Shown piece after piece: positions 12,491 to 24,269 of a stretch of 64,000 nucleotides of DNA (positions are counted from its first letter, which is position 1; the number at the start of each line of letters is the position of its first letter). The position numbers and the translations under genes are program-made. Under the pieces are notes generated by a model. The model made no database searches. It saw only the letters and a program-made list of their open reading frames with translations, and was not told where the DNA came from. Origin of the DNA: Ottelia alismoides (lineage: Eukaryota; Streptophyta; Magnoliopsida; Alismatales; Hydrocharitaceae); assembly GCA_037367405.1 (NCBI GenBank), contig JAZKJV010003123.1, positions 1-64,000 on the forward strand, in the 5' to 3' direction.

Positions 12491-14912
12491 AGAAAATGCA
12501 GGATAAACTAATCGAATTTTATTGTAATGTGTTCATTGTACAAGTAATAATGCAATCATATAAGAAGAAAAATAATTCCAATAAAACCATGTAGTAATGG
12601 AAACAGTTTCCATACAGTTTCATAAGATCATAAAGAGTATAGAAGAATACCTTTGATGCGTGAGTCTCCAAAATAAGACACCTCCTACTGTAAACATGAT
12701 CTGACATACACTTGCAGTCAAGGGCATGATGATGGCTCAGGGTAATTCCCGCAAATTTGAGATTTATTACCCACCAAATTGTCCATGCAAAAAGAAATAT
12801 AGAATGATCTCTATCTCCTGATTTCATCTCATGAAATCAAGTCTACTAGGTCATAAAGCACGAAGAACAAAAAATCATCTCGCAATTGACCAAGCCAACA
12901 AAGAGAAGATGAGAGATTATGTAGTGGATGGAGATTAGTTTGTCGAGGGAGGTATATGGATATCCAACGAGAGAGAAAGAAGAGAACACCTCTCGTTTTT
13001 TTCTCCTCTTGAATAATGGACTAAAGAGAACTTGACTTAAACATGGTGTGGTTAAGATGGAGTCGTACTCGATGTATGGACATCTATTATGGATATAGAA
13101 AGATAAAGAGAGACTTATCTCTCCATTTTGTCTCTTCTTAAAATACAATTTAAGTTTGAAATAGGTCTCTCTTTTTATTTTTAATTTGAAGTAAATAGAA
13201 TGAGACAAAGAGAGAAAACAATTTTCTCTCTCCAATTATCTCACATGGACTGCCATCAATAGAGAAGAGAAGTTGGACTTTTCTTCAACATATACTCTAT
13301 TTAATAGTTAAAGTCCTTTATGGATTAGTCACAAATAATTATGTAATTATCTCTTTAAGTAACTACCATTAGTTGATTATGGTAAACTTGTGAAAATCAT
13401 AATCATTAATGATTCCAATCATTAGTCTATAATAAATTATAAATCCAAAATACATTTAATTATTGGAGAATGTGAATCGAATTCACATCAGCATTAATTA
13501 AATAAGTGAATAATATTCACCTACGTCCAAAAAATAAATATGAATCATATTAGTATTAGTTATTATGGATCCATATCTATTTTAATTATTTTCCAATAAT
13601 GTGAATCATATTCACGTAATAATTTCTCAATGATAATAACAATTATTAATTGGTATTTAATATCTCAATGCAAGGCTTTAAATCTAAGTAGGATTTGTGT
13701 GCAGACTTCATGATACTTAGAGATAATGTTAGAAAGAATATATAGATTATGTATAGTGACTTGATAGTTAGATTTACATCTAATATCAAGGTTTCAACCA
13801 CTTTGAGAAATTCTAGTCAAATGTATTTCAAACCATTTCTCCAATTGACTCTAATCAATTTCAGATTAGTTCCTACTCTTTGATTCTGCTTTGAGGCTAA
13901 ATCAGCGAGAACTATTGTATTAAATCTCAATTCAACAAAAATTTTCAGGTTTCATCATTCCTTCAGAATGAAAGCGTCATAGTATATAATCTATTATGAT
14001 TGCATCAACCTAGAGTATTCCCAATACTCAAGTATCCTACATAAAAGAAGAATTTGAATAAACCTTAAGTTCACGCCCTTCTTTGGTTCTCTCATTTAAA
14101 GGTTTATTAATAGTTTTCTCAATCGAACATTCGGTGACAATATCACATGGTTTCCAAAATCCTCTATTAATATTCTTGAATTCTTATCTTGTTTCATAAA
14201 AAAGACGACTATGCATGGAATTGTTGTGACCCCAATGACTCGCAAGTGAGCTCTGTTTTCCTGTTCAGAAAGCATGAAGTTGTATGATTCCTTTGAGAGA
14301 TCATATATCTCATATTTCCTTATATGTACGCTAAATCATCTCTATATAGACCTTGTCAGGTCATAAACCTAATAGATTGCTAGATATGCATACTTGAACA
14401 TATAAATATATATGTCTCTAATTAAAGGATGAGTACTTGTTCCTGATAGTATATGATATAAATTTTTAATATCTTGATCTCGTCATGTCAACACTTTAAC
14501 TCAAAGTCAACACTTTGACTTTTGTTCAATATTTGATATGTGGTCAACATTTTGACTTCTACTAAACATCTTTACCTAACTTATCCAATCGCTTTGATCT
14601 CTCTATTCCTATGAAGAGGACCTACATCAAGAGGTCCGCATTTTGAGAAAAGATTGTCTTCCCTTTTCTTAGACTTGATATCCTCTTTTTATAATCACTT
14701 GAGTATGTTGGTTGTATCCTCAATATTTTTTGATCTACAACCATGTATCCACCTCTATGATTTAACTCTTTAGATCAATAATTGTGTGATACTAAGGTGG
14801 ACATCATACATAACCTTAATTACAGTATGCATTATTCCTTAGATGATGGAGTGATATAATTCACAACAATATTTATTGCAAATTGGCTCTCCATGGGATC
14901 TCATGTCCAACA
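12490..14912 (-). mobile_element. Long copia-type LTR-like block, minus strand
   Basis: On the minus strand a purine tract AGTAGGAGATTG directly precedes TGTTGGACATGAG at 14,912, the usual junction of a copia polypurine tract with its 3' LTR. The block shares phrases with 21,890-22,900 on the plus strand (GGAATACT, GATTCACATTAT), so the two look like diverged LTRs of one family in opposite orientation. It carries a cluster of GTCAA/TTGAC cores near 14,485-14,555 and repeated GTGAATCATATTCAC-like palindromes near 13,480-13,620. The lower end was not found. ORFs at 12,519-13,235 on the minus strand lie inside and resemble no known protein. Confidence 0.45.
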
Positions 14913-15690
14913 ATCTCCTACTATTCCTTAGAGCCATTCATGGTACATCTTTAAAATAATAATTCATGTGCTAATCATTTTATTATTTAGTTAAATAGTA
15001 AGTTCAGACACGGGAGCGCTGATCCAGTACTTGTCCTCCTTACTGAAGAGAGAGAGCCCCTTAGGGTTGAATTGTTCACGGTGGATTAGTTCCTCCTCCT
15101 AGTTCGATTCTTCTTATAAGATATAGGATTTCAAAAGTCTAGATCAGTTCCTGTATGATTGGCGGGTGCGGGACCCTCCGACCACGAAGTCTAATCTCAG
15201 GCCTCACTAGGATTCATCCCACCCACGAACTAGATAAGAAAATAAGTTCAGCTAACCATCCACCCTGTCACCGAAGACTATGCCAATTTCTATTAGAAAC
15301 CTGATTAACATGTGGAAACAGTAGCTGCATCTAATGTAGTCGATGCATCATATGAAATCGATACTTGACTTTCTCAAAGTAGTCATAGTGCATTCTTCTT
15401 GCTACTTTAGCTCACAACATCAACATTATATAGGAAAATAACCAGTATTAGATTTATATTATCTTTGTTGGATTAACTCGCTCGAATTATATCAGTGCAG
15501 GATGAAATGATCTTCATGTGTCATCAGATTTCCTCACTCCTGAGGTTATCACGTCTAACCACAACATCAATCCTACTTCAAGTAAAATTTTTCTGCTAAT
15601 TCCAGAACGTTAGTCCTAATCCGCTGCTATGTTATTTGAATGACATCAGAATCTATTACAAAATGGCATATTAATTAAAGCATATTAAGA
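14913..15690. other. Probable non-coding 3' part of the minus-strand copia element
   Basis: Sequence upstream, in minus-strand sense, of the polypurine tract at 14,913. It contains no frame with RT or RNase H motifs. Assigned only by position. Confidence 0.25.
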
Positions 15691-15696
15691 GTGACC

Positions 15697-15950
15697 TTAC
15701 AATTTACCCAGAAAAATGATGGTTGCTCTTGCATGCTGTTTAATCAATAACTTCATCAAACATGTGCAAGACAATGATTAGTTTTTCAATACTTACAGTC
15801 AAGACCACCCAAATGTTGCTGAAAATTTAGTTCCAGTGGAGGAAGATGAATTTTTCGATGATTATGAAAATGACGATGATGTGAGAGTGCAAGAAGCTGA
15901 CATTAGGGAAGGAGAGCTACTATGAGACCAACTTGTAATGGAGTTGTGGA
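15697..15950 (+). pseudogene. PIF/Harbinger transposase C-terminus, broken
   Basis: One frame reads MMVALACCLINNFIK, then an acidic stretch (EEDEFFDDYENDDD), then a helix ending in DQLVMELW. This is the order at the end of plant HARBI1-like nucleases: the 'ACCxLHNFI' motif, an acidic linker and an 'LRDxIAxxMW' tail. The histidine of the LHNF motif is replaced by asparagine and two in-frame stops are present, so it is dead. The DDE catalytic core is not recognisable upstream. Family assignment rests on two short motifs. Confidence 0.45.
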
Positions 15951-16089
15951 AAGCATCCTTGAGCCATCTTAGCATATTACTTGTCCTTTCCTTTTTTATC
16001 CTTTCTATCGATGTTGTATGGTTAGTTTTCTTATTACAGATGGAACATGAATTTAATGAATGTTGTATTTCTCTTTAAACAAGTTGTGT

Positions 16090-16600
16090 TTTCCCATTAG
16101 ACCATTTCATCTGCATTGAACCATGGTGGATAATAGGGAATCGACAGCCAAGAGCTTGTGCATTTCAGTCACAATAATAACAACCCGATAATGAAGAGAG
16201 TAAGTGCATCGGTATTGGACTTGGATGAGAAGCCACAATGATGGCGAGGCTTGACCACCTTAAAAGGTACACTTGTGAACATCTTTTCAGTGTCTGGATT
16301 TGTTCTTGTTTAAATGTGTCGTACTTCCCTTACACTATTTCATCTAAGTTAAACCATAATAGATAATAGGTAATTAACATTTGTGAAGGCTAGAGCTTGT
16401 GCAATTTACATTCACGATGATGACAGTGCAATCATGAACTGAGAAAGTGCAACAGTGTTGGAGCTAAATGAGCATCCATTATGATGGTAATGCTTACTCG
16501 TCGAAATTGCTGCACTGTATGCATCGTTGAGTGGACAAGCCGAGTGAGAAAACTTTAACTTTTCAATTGAACATCCTTTCAGTTTTGTTTTTGTTGACTG
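16090..16600 (+). repeat. Diverged tandem duplication of about 245 bp
   Basis: Two consecutive copies, about 16,090-16,325 and 16,330-16,600. They share phrases in the same order: TTTCATCT, AACCAT..T-GATAATAGG, AGAGCTTGTGCA-TT, GAGAAAGTGCA / GAGAGTAAGTGCA, GATGG, and CATC-TTTCAGT. It directly follows the Harbinger remnant and may belong to its non-coding end. Confidence 0.55.
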
Positions 16601-16640
16601 GACAAGGTGAGCAAGGAACTAATATTATTTTATTTTTCAA

Positions 16641-16797
16641 TTTTAATTATTTTCTTGTATCCATTATGTTTAATCAATAACATAAAACATAACTCATAAA
16701 ATATGAAACAATCCCCTATTTTAATTATTTTCTTGTATCCATTATGTTTAATCAATAACATAAAACATAACTCTTAAAAATATGAAACCATCCCCTT
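16641..16797 (+). repeat. 78-bp tandem repeat, two near-identical copies
   Basis: TTTTAATTATTTTCTTGTAT starts at 16,641 and again at 16,719. The copies differ by only a few bases, so this is a recent duplication in older sequence. Confidence 0.9.
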
Positions 16798-16799
16798 CG

Positions 16800-17480
16800 C
16801 CTTCTCGTTCTCAAAAAGATAGAGGACAGACACATCTGGAGGGTTTGCAGATCCCTTCCAACTCGTGTTATGACACGTCTAGGACCACGTAGCATGTCCA
16901 TATCTCGTTACATGCAATAAAGAAAATGGAACACGATGGATAACAATACCCTCGTTTGTTCTTTCTTTTTTAATAGGAATAAACAACATTTCTTGAACAT
17001 GTAATACATTTTACTTAAACGTGGATTATGCACCTATACTTTTATATTTCTTAATTAAATTTAAGTCAAGGCATGAACTATTCCTTTTTATTGTTACATA
17101 GGTTAAGTGCTCTTACATGCACCTTGGGAGCATATAAGAGCTTGCTTCCTCTTTTTTTCACCCTTTTTTGTTTTCTTGAAACGAAATCCATGGAGCTTTA
17201 ATTAGAATGTTAAGTGGAATAAATATTTCAATTTTCGTATAAAACATATATTCTTAATATGTCTATCTGGATGGGATCAATTTCAGCAATTCTGAGACCC
17301 ATTAAAATTTGACAATCATGAAGGAAAGGATAGAAGTCTCGAATTAAGTTGAATTTTGAATATTAACGTGGTAATATATCGTGATACAGAACTCCCTAGG
17401 TTTCATTTCAAAAAAAATTTAAAAAAAATACGAGGGAAAAAGATGGCAACATACAAGTCACATGCTCCGAAGGAGCATAC
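16800..17480. other. No recognisable feature
   Basis: Mixed AT-rich sequence with no convincing coding frame or terminal repeat. Confidence 0.3.
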
Positions 17481-17489
17481 TCCCACTTC

Positions 17490-17793
17490 AAGGAAAACAA
17501 GTTGTGGCTACAGAACTATTCCCACGGATATGGGGTTTGTGGCCACAGAATTGAGTTCTGGCCACAACATGTCGTAGCCAGTAGGTATAACTACAAGTCT
17601 CGTCGCGAGAGTTCTCTAACCGCGAACATGTCGTGGCCACTACAAGTGACCATATAACTTGTCGTGGCCACAACTCTTGTATGAAGACTTTGACCACGGA
17701 TTGTAGATACGAGAAACTAGTGGTCACGAAATTATCGTGGCCACAAGTTTCCGTAACCACATTCCATGGTCACAACTCATTTTTCTTGTGGTG
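17490..17793 (+). mobile_element. CACTA-like right end with subterminal repeats
   Basis: The segment ends TTTTTCTTGTGGTG at 17,793. Its complement CACCACAAGAAAAA resembles the CACTACAAGAAAA terminus of En/Spm elements. Before it are many copies, in both orientations, of a GTGGCCAC-centred motif (for example TGTCGTGGCCAC near 17,630 and 17,665), typical of subterminal transposase-binding repeats. I could not find the matching left end, so its length and intactness are unknown. Confidence 0.45.
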
Positions 17794-17975
17794 TTCCTTT
17801 TCTCGTGTTAGACATAATGGTTTGTTGAATAATTACAAATCATTTTGTGATTCCCATTTTATTCTCTCTCTTTTATATAGTTATGTTTTTTCTAATACGA
17901 CGAACCAATCAATTGTATACATCATCATCATGCATCCGTTGTCATAATTTAGCTGGGTATGGTAATATTTATGAT

Positions 17976-19666
17976 TAAGGATGAGCATTTGGATGGACTA
18001 GCACCACTCAGCCCGAAATCTAGCCCAAAAAGCGCGATCCAACCCAATGAACATTGGATAAGTAGTCTTGGGATCAGCCCGACCCGGCCCAAGAGCCTAC
18101 TACCTTAGACTGGGAACTAGGAACACCTTTACTCATCATCCCATTGTTGTTGCTGCTTGTTTCGCCGGGCTCCAGCCCCATCGGCCCACCACATAGTTGT
18201 TGCTGCCTGCAGTAGTACTGCTACCACCTGGAAACTCCGTTTCTCATCTCTCTGATGCTACTGCTGAGGTGATTTTTTTTTTGAAAAGGACAACTGTTTA
18301 TTACTCTACCAATTCTAATCAGGATTGGAATTTCAATCATTTTAAAATCCCCCAACTTGATATAAGTTTTTGGCTCTCTCCATTTTTTGCCCATACATGC
18401 AGTACCCGATTAGACAATATGTTTCTCCAACAATGATGGTGTTATTACCAATGTTTTATTTCCTTTTCTCCCACAATGTTGATGCTACTACAGAATTTTC
18501 ATCCCTTAGGCCACCTTATATGGTGCATTCTACCTGTACATAAGTTAGATAATAATGTTTTGGGGTTTTTGAGAAACATATCAGATGAAAACCCTTTGGT
18601 TATATGAGATTCTTGGATTTAGGAATCAACAGGGCATACATCTTTTTAATTTCCAAGGGAGATAAGTCTACTTATCATCTAATAGTTCAAAAGTTGGCTA
18701 ATAATGTTTGGAATTTAGGGACTTTTCAGGTAAGTAACCTCTAATTTTATCAGATTTATGGATTTGGAAATCAGCAGAGCACGAGTCTTGTTAATTTGTA
18801 GGGGACTGTGATTAGTTTACAAGCTCAAAAACATAGTAAACTGCCCATTGTTTAAAATAATTTTACTTTTATGATATAGGATGCTGGGGCTCCATTACGT
18901 GATATAAAGATTGGACTAGCAGCAGGGACAAAGCAATCTTCTTAATTTCAACATTAAAAAGAGGATGCATAAAGCATTAGTCAAGGAATTCTTTACCATC
19001 AAGCTCTTTTTATAGATAAAAATGCCAAGTTATTCTGGTATTGCGGATCTGAAATATGTGTAACAGTAAGTTGGCATTTGGAGATATCCATTGGATGTCA
19101 AAGGAATGTTCCAGAAGTATACTCTAATCACCTATGTAATCATTATGTGGGTGAATCAATTAGTAAGATTCTTGCTCTTCGTGAAGGGAGTGATTTGATC
19201 TCTTTATCATGTTATTGAACTTGGCAATCTAAAAAGAAACTGTACACTGTCATCTTTGGGTCAGTCATCATATTTTAAAACCAGTCGGTGGTGGTGCTGG
19301 GTCAGAGTTTGTCAGTGAAGCTGCTAGGATACTGCTGCATATATTGTAGATGTTTGCTGGTCTTGTTTATTTGCAATACAGGTGCAATGGGGTGTAATAT
19401 TTTTGTTCTTTGACTTTATGGATATGCATTTTTAAGATTTAATTAATACAGATGTCCACAATTTTTTTATCCTTGGAATGTGCTTGTCGTAAGACTTAGG
19501 TGTCTCAGGTCAAAGTCATGGATATGGTTGGATCGTAAGAATTGGGCAGGACTTTGGCTTGGACCGAATCAAAAAATATTTGTGGAATTAGGCCTGATCC
19601 AAGGTCCAAATTTTTTAAATGAACTTGGACATGAACCTTTCAGGACTCAGCCCATGCTCATCCCTA
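17976..19666. mobile_element. 1.69-kb non-autonomous hAT element, perfect 8-bp TSD
   Basis: Terminal inverted repeats TAAGGATGAGCAT (left) and, complementary, TAGGGATGAGCAT (right) are flanked by an exact 8-bp duplication TTTATGAT at 17,968-17,975 and 19,667-19,674, the hallmark of hAT transposition. Both subterminal parts are rich in GCCC/GGGC and CAGCCCG phrases. The 1.3-kb interior contains no hAT transposase motif that I recognise. It has exon-like pieces instead: an open stretch at about 18,650-18,729 ending CTTTTCAG|GTAAGT, a good splice donor, and an acceptor-like TGATATAG at about 18,880 followed by a frame in the same phase. Whether that is captured gene sequence is inference. Confidence 0.8.
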
Positions 19667-19674
19667 TTTATGAT

Positions 19675-21690
19675 TGTACCATACCATTTACTTTTTATTT
19701 TTTTATACTTAGTTAAAAATGTTTAACTGAACATAGATGTCATAATAGTCTAATCTTTCTCAAATACGAGGAAGAGTCCATTCAATGCACTGATTTTACA
19801 TTGAAAAATTTCTACCTAATATCTAGCATCCACGTCAATAAGAAAAAAAATCCTCTATTCATAGTCCCAATCATTCGGACCAGGAAAAAAACTTTGCCTA
19901 CTCAACTTTGATATAACAACTAGTTGACTTTCTAATTATATACCATGGGTTTCTTCTATCACCAAAACCCCGGAGGGCCTAATCACAATGACTAATAAAT
20001 AATAGAAAATTTTTCAAATAAACTACAAGGATGGAAAGAAAAAATGATATCGCTTCCTACCAGAAGTCCTCCTAAACTCCTCACTCACATCCTTTAACAC
20101 ATCTACTCCTTGAAACTGCTTATTAAAACAAACCAAAGTGTTGATAAAGGGAGGCATGTCTTCCTTTGAGACGCGTAGACATGGACACGAAAACATGGGT
20201 GGAGATTCAACAAAATTGCAATCACTAGCATAAAAACTCCTCAGAAGCTTCACATCATTGGAATGGACCAATACCCACTGATTATACAAATAAGCATGGG
20301 GACTTATATCTGGAGATCAGTTAAATATGGTTCTGACAATTTGAAAAGCTATTGGATATGGTAAACACTCGTTTTTGGGAGAAAGTCAACTAAATTGCGC
20401 GTGCCAACGAAGAGAGAAATTCCCATCCCTCCATAATCAATCAAACAATAAGTCCACGAGTGTGGAGCAATACCGCAAATCACTCTCAGCTCACAATAAT
20501 TGTCTAAAGTACTAAAAAATAGGGTCCCATTAGCTAGGTAGGAAAATGTAAAAAAAAACCCTCATGAATCACCTGAAAAAAAAATAACCTGACGAGTCAG
20601 AAGACTAAATCTTTCTTCATTCATGTCATAGTCAAAAAAGTAAACAAGATAATTTATACTGCCTTATCCCATGGAGGGATCTTGGCAAAATTAAGAAATG
20701 AGTTTTAATAAAAAAAAATATTTTCATCTTAGTTTTTTTTTCTATCTAATGGATGGCCCCATAAAAAATTAATTACATGGGATCATTGCACCTTTTCAAA
20801 ATAAACCTAGGAACGTTATATTTGCCTCAACGAGTCAGAAAAACATATTTTTCTTAGATTGCAGTTACTAGAAATAAGTCCTAACTCTGGTAGATATCAA
20901 CTTATCTAGCAACTACTAAAAAAACCCTTTCATGTCGGCAAATAAAATCCAAGACGACTTATGCTTGGTAGTTGATCTGGAAGGTGCGATACAATCGGTC
21001 TTCGAGGATATCTCTCAAACAACGTTTAAAATCACGAAAGAAGCTATTCTTCTATGACCATCGTTAGGATATTAGTGTTTTCAGCATCTTTTCATATATT
21101 TCACTGAAAGTCGAATCAGCAGGAGACTTTCTTTTTCTTTTCTACTTCTTGTTTGCTTTCCTTCGTTACTCCCTTGTAGCAAGGGTGAGCCTTTAGTTCA
21201 AAGCCACCCCTGCTCTTACCGCCAGCATGCTGAAGAAGGCCTTGGTTGGTTGATGTCAGTGTTGCGATGGGAATGGATGCGATGGGAATGGATGGAGTTC
21301 CATGTGCTTGCTGCTTAGAAAAATACAGGGGGATTAAATGTTCCTGGTCTTTTTTTTCTTGAAAAATCTATGAAGCTTTTTGTCCTAGTCTAAAGGAACT
21401 CTTCTAGTTTATTCTGGATACCAATAAAGTATAGTAATTTTTTGTAACAAAATTTACGGGCCCTCCAGCGTTTACTTCTATGATAAATGCCATGATTTTT
21501 TTCTAAAGGCAAAGTTATTTCAGAGGGGAGGATTAGATAGTGTTTTTCATATGAGCCCGCGACAAGACAATATGCACTAAAAGTTATTGAATCACTTTTT
21601 AATCTGAAATGAAGGATAACGTATTTTGTATAATAGGTCACTTAGTAAAAATAGAGTTATGTACCATGGCCATCTTGATATTATACAATT
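19675..21690. other. No recognisable feature
   Basis: AT-rich DNA. A minus-strand frame at 20,023-20,289 (88 codons) has mixed composition and includes a CNFVESPPMFSCPCLRV stretch that could be an old exon, but I recognise no family and see no splice context. Confidence 0.3.
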
Positions 21691-21699
21691 GTTCATCTA

Positions 21700-23400
21700 A
21701 AGATAGGATCATCGAGGCTAGTGTTGGGTTGAATATCTAAATAGGTAGATTGAGTACTCAGCTGCATTGTCAAGTGATTATCAAGAAAGGATTTCCATCT
21801 TGAGAACGAGACGACAATCCTTTCTCTAAAGCAAACAATAGTTCAAATGAGATCCAAAATTTGGGTTTAATCACTGTCTTCCAGTATGTAGGACATACAT
21901 GTATTAGGAATACTTGATGGTGATGTGATCTTAATCTATTTTATACCTTAAAACTTCCATTTTTCAAGGGAACAATAAAACAGGTTTGTATTTTAATGAC
22001 TCTGCTTAGTAGACTAGTTATCCAATCCTAGTCCAAATATCGTACATTGATCTGAACTGAATTCAAATACAATGATAAGAATGGGTACCATGTCTAACAT
22101 GATCATATATCTCTAAGAGGTCCTCTAAATTTGGAAATGACTCATTATTCTAGCATTATACATTGCGTATACAGTGTCCTTGTTCTTATCTCCAAGACTC
22201 CAATTATCTGAGGAGAAGGCATACTATCCTTTAAAGAGTTCAAGGATTGTTCCGTAAGAGAATCATCATAGCATAGGAAAATAAATAGAAATAGTGATAA
22301 TAAAACTGCATCTAATTATCAAGGATAATATGAATATGATTCACATTATGTGGACAAGTATAGAGAGATATCCAAGACAATTAAATTAGATTTATTTATT
22401 TTTGATAAGATTATTATGGATAACACTATTCACAATAATCAAGATGGTATGGATGAGATCCACAATATCCTATTGAGAATTAATTGTGAACAGGGATAAC
22501 AAATTTAATATTAATGTGAAATGGATTCACATTGAGCAATTAAATGTAAATGTGATTTACATTTAATTTTGGATGTGCGAATGTGATTCATAATTGTCAA
22601 TGGCTTACTTGCAATTATCAAAAATAAATTAGAATTATTCAGTTTGGTCTAATGGGGATTACACCAAGCAATATTAGGAAGAGATGAAGCTCCCCTCATA
22701 ATAAGTGGTGAATGACTAGTGGGAGCCACCATGGTGGTTGTTACCCCTTATGGAGATAACCTCTCTCTCTCCTATTTTAATTCATCGGTGATTGATTTTT
22801 TCTCGAATAAATTTAGAATGTAGTTGATAATTGATCTCTCAACTTCGATTGTGGTTGGAATCACATATAACCTTAACCATTGATTATTATTAAGAGTGCA
22901 TAACAAAGGAAGTCTACCCTTCTCAAGTTACAACACAAGAAGAGAATTTCAACCGTTGAAAATTCATTTAGTCTCTCTCTCTCCGCATACGCTTCCACCA
23001 TTTCTCTTTCTTCCTTTGCATTGTGGTTGTCGGTGCCTAGGGTTTCTGAAGACCACAACACTCGTCGTCCTATCATCGTGTTATAGGATCGATTTGATCG
23101 ATCTCTCATGGAGGTTCTTCTTCTTTGGCGTCTCATGCCCTTGAAGAAGGAGAAAGATTTCATATGATGAAATAAGGAGCTTAGCTATTCAGAAATGCTT
23201 ATGAAGTTATACTGGAGGGTAGGGAGTTTCCGAAAAGCCACCAAGTCCTTATTTCTGACTTCTTGGCTCAAAAATGAGAAAGCTATATCGTCGGATTAAT
23301 AACCGTGTTTTGGGTGCTTTTCTCTGGTTAAGCTTCTTTAATTGATCACAATCAATCACGCAACCGGAGGGCAACATCTAATAGAGTGAAATAACATGAC
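21700..23400 (+). mobile_element. LTR-like block, relative of the one at 12.5-14.9 kb
   Basis: Shares ordered phrases with the complement of 12,800-14,200, including a GGAATACT-type phrase and ATGATTCACATTAT. It ends in a GC-richer region with CTCTCTCTCTCC and a 5'-leader-like stretch (22,970-23,160). Clean TG/CA ends, target duplications, primer site and coding region were not found. Frames at 22,873-23,163 on both strands overlap each other and are not supported as genes. Confidence 0.35.
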
Positions 23401-24070
23401 AATGTACCTTTGTCCTAATCCTCTACAGTTTCGGATCACCAAACTGGGTGAGGGAACAATCTTCAAGGATATGGTTTGTGGTTTCTAATGCATCTTCACA
23501 AAGATAACATCTACTCATGCGACTAATGTCAAAAGATTAAAAAGCTGATATCGGGTGATAAGTGTCCGTCTGGGAAGAAAGAGTCAGGGCCATAACATCC
23601 TATGAAAGCAGGATATCATTCGTGCCTCTATCTTTAACACGATCCAGAGGAGAATTTCAAGAAAAGGATGGGAATGTGAATCTGTCCACTCCGGGATTTT
23701 ACCTCTAAATTTCTTATAAATATAAGAGTTGTGAGTGACGCATGCTGCCATGTTTATAAATAAACTGATTTCATGTAAATTGTTTTGATGTGATCTTACG
23801 TAACGGCGAAGTTTAATCTAATTAATACCAAAGCTAGACGTCGCATTCTATGTCACAATCTAGAATTTAATTCTATAGAAAAGCATCCTTGCGATCGCTT
23901 TATATGATCCAAATATAGTTCAAAGCTATATGCAGAAAAATGTTATTTTTTCAGAGTCGAATGTGCAAAAAAGGAAAAAAAGTTCGAAGGTGATGTTTTT
24001 AAACTTCAGTTATTATGGATATGTAGTTAAACAAATCACTTACTCTAGTCTAACATCAAAACTCTTTTAT
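23400..24070. other. No recognisable feature
   Basis: AT-rich DNA without supported genes or repeats. Confidence 0.3.
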
Positions 24071-24074
24071 GTGC

Positions 24075-24250
24075 ATCGATTCCAAGGTTTTAAAAACCGG
24101 ATCGAACATTGAACATGTCAGTCATCGGTTTGGTCCAACCGGGTCAAACCGTGGATCCCAATTAATCAGACTGGTGATGATGTCAGCATGACATCATCAT
24201 TTCTATCGACTTGGAAAATTGGATCGAACTTAATTCTCCTCTAGATCGTT
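24075..24250. mobile_element. MITE-like fragment beginning GGTTTTAAAAACCGGATC
   Basis: The phrase GGTTTTAAAAACCGG followed by CCGGTT/AACCGGG-type repeats is common at the ends of short plant hAT-like elements. A 22-bp near-palindrome (GATGATGTCA GC ATGACATCATC) lies at about 24,175-24,199. No matching right end was located. Confidence 0.3.
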
Positions 24251-24269
24251 ATTCGGGGTTCTGGGTGTA

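Noticed and set aside
12519..13235. Minus-strand ORFs of 102 and 129 codons
   Set aside because: Located in the LTR-like block, with repetitive S/F/R composition and no recognised domain.
20023..20289. 88-codon minus-strand ORF as a host exon
   Set aside because: Composition is protein-like, but there is no recognised family, no clear splice sites and no neighbouring exon.
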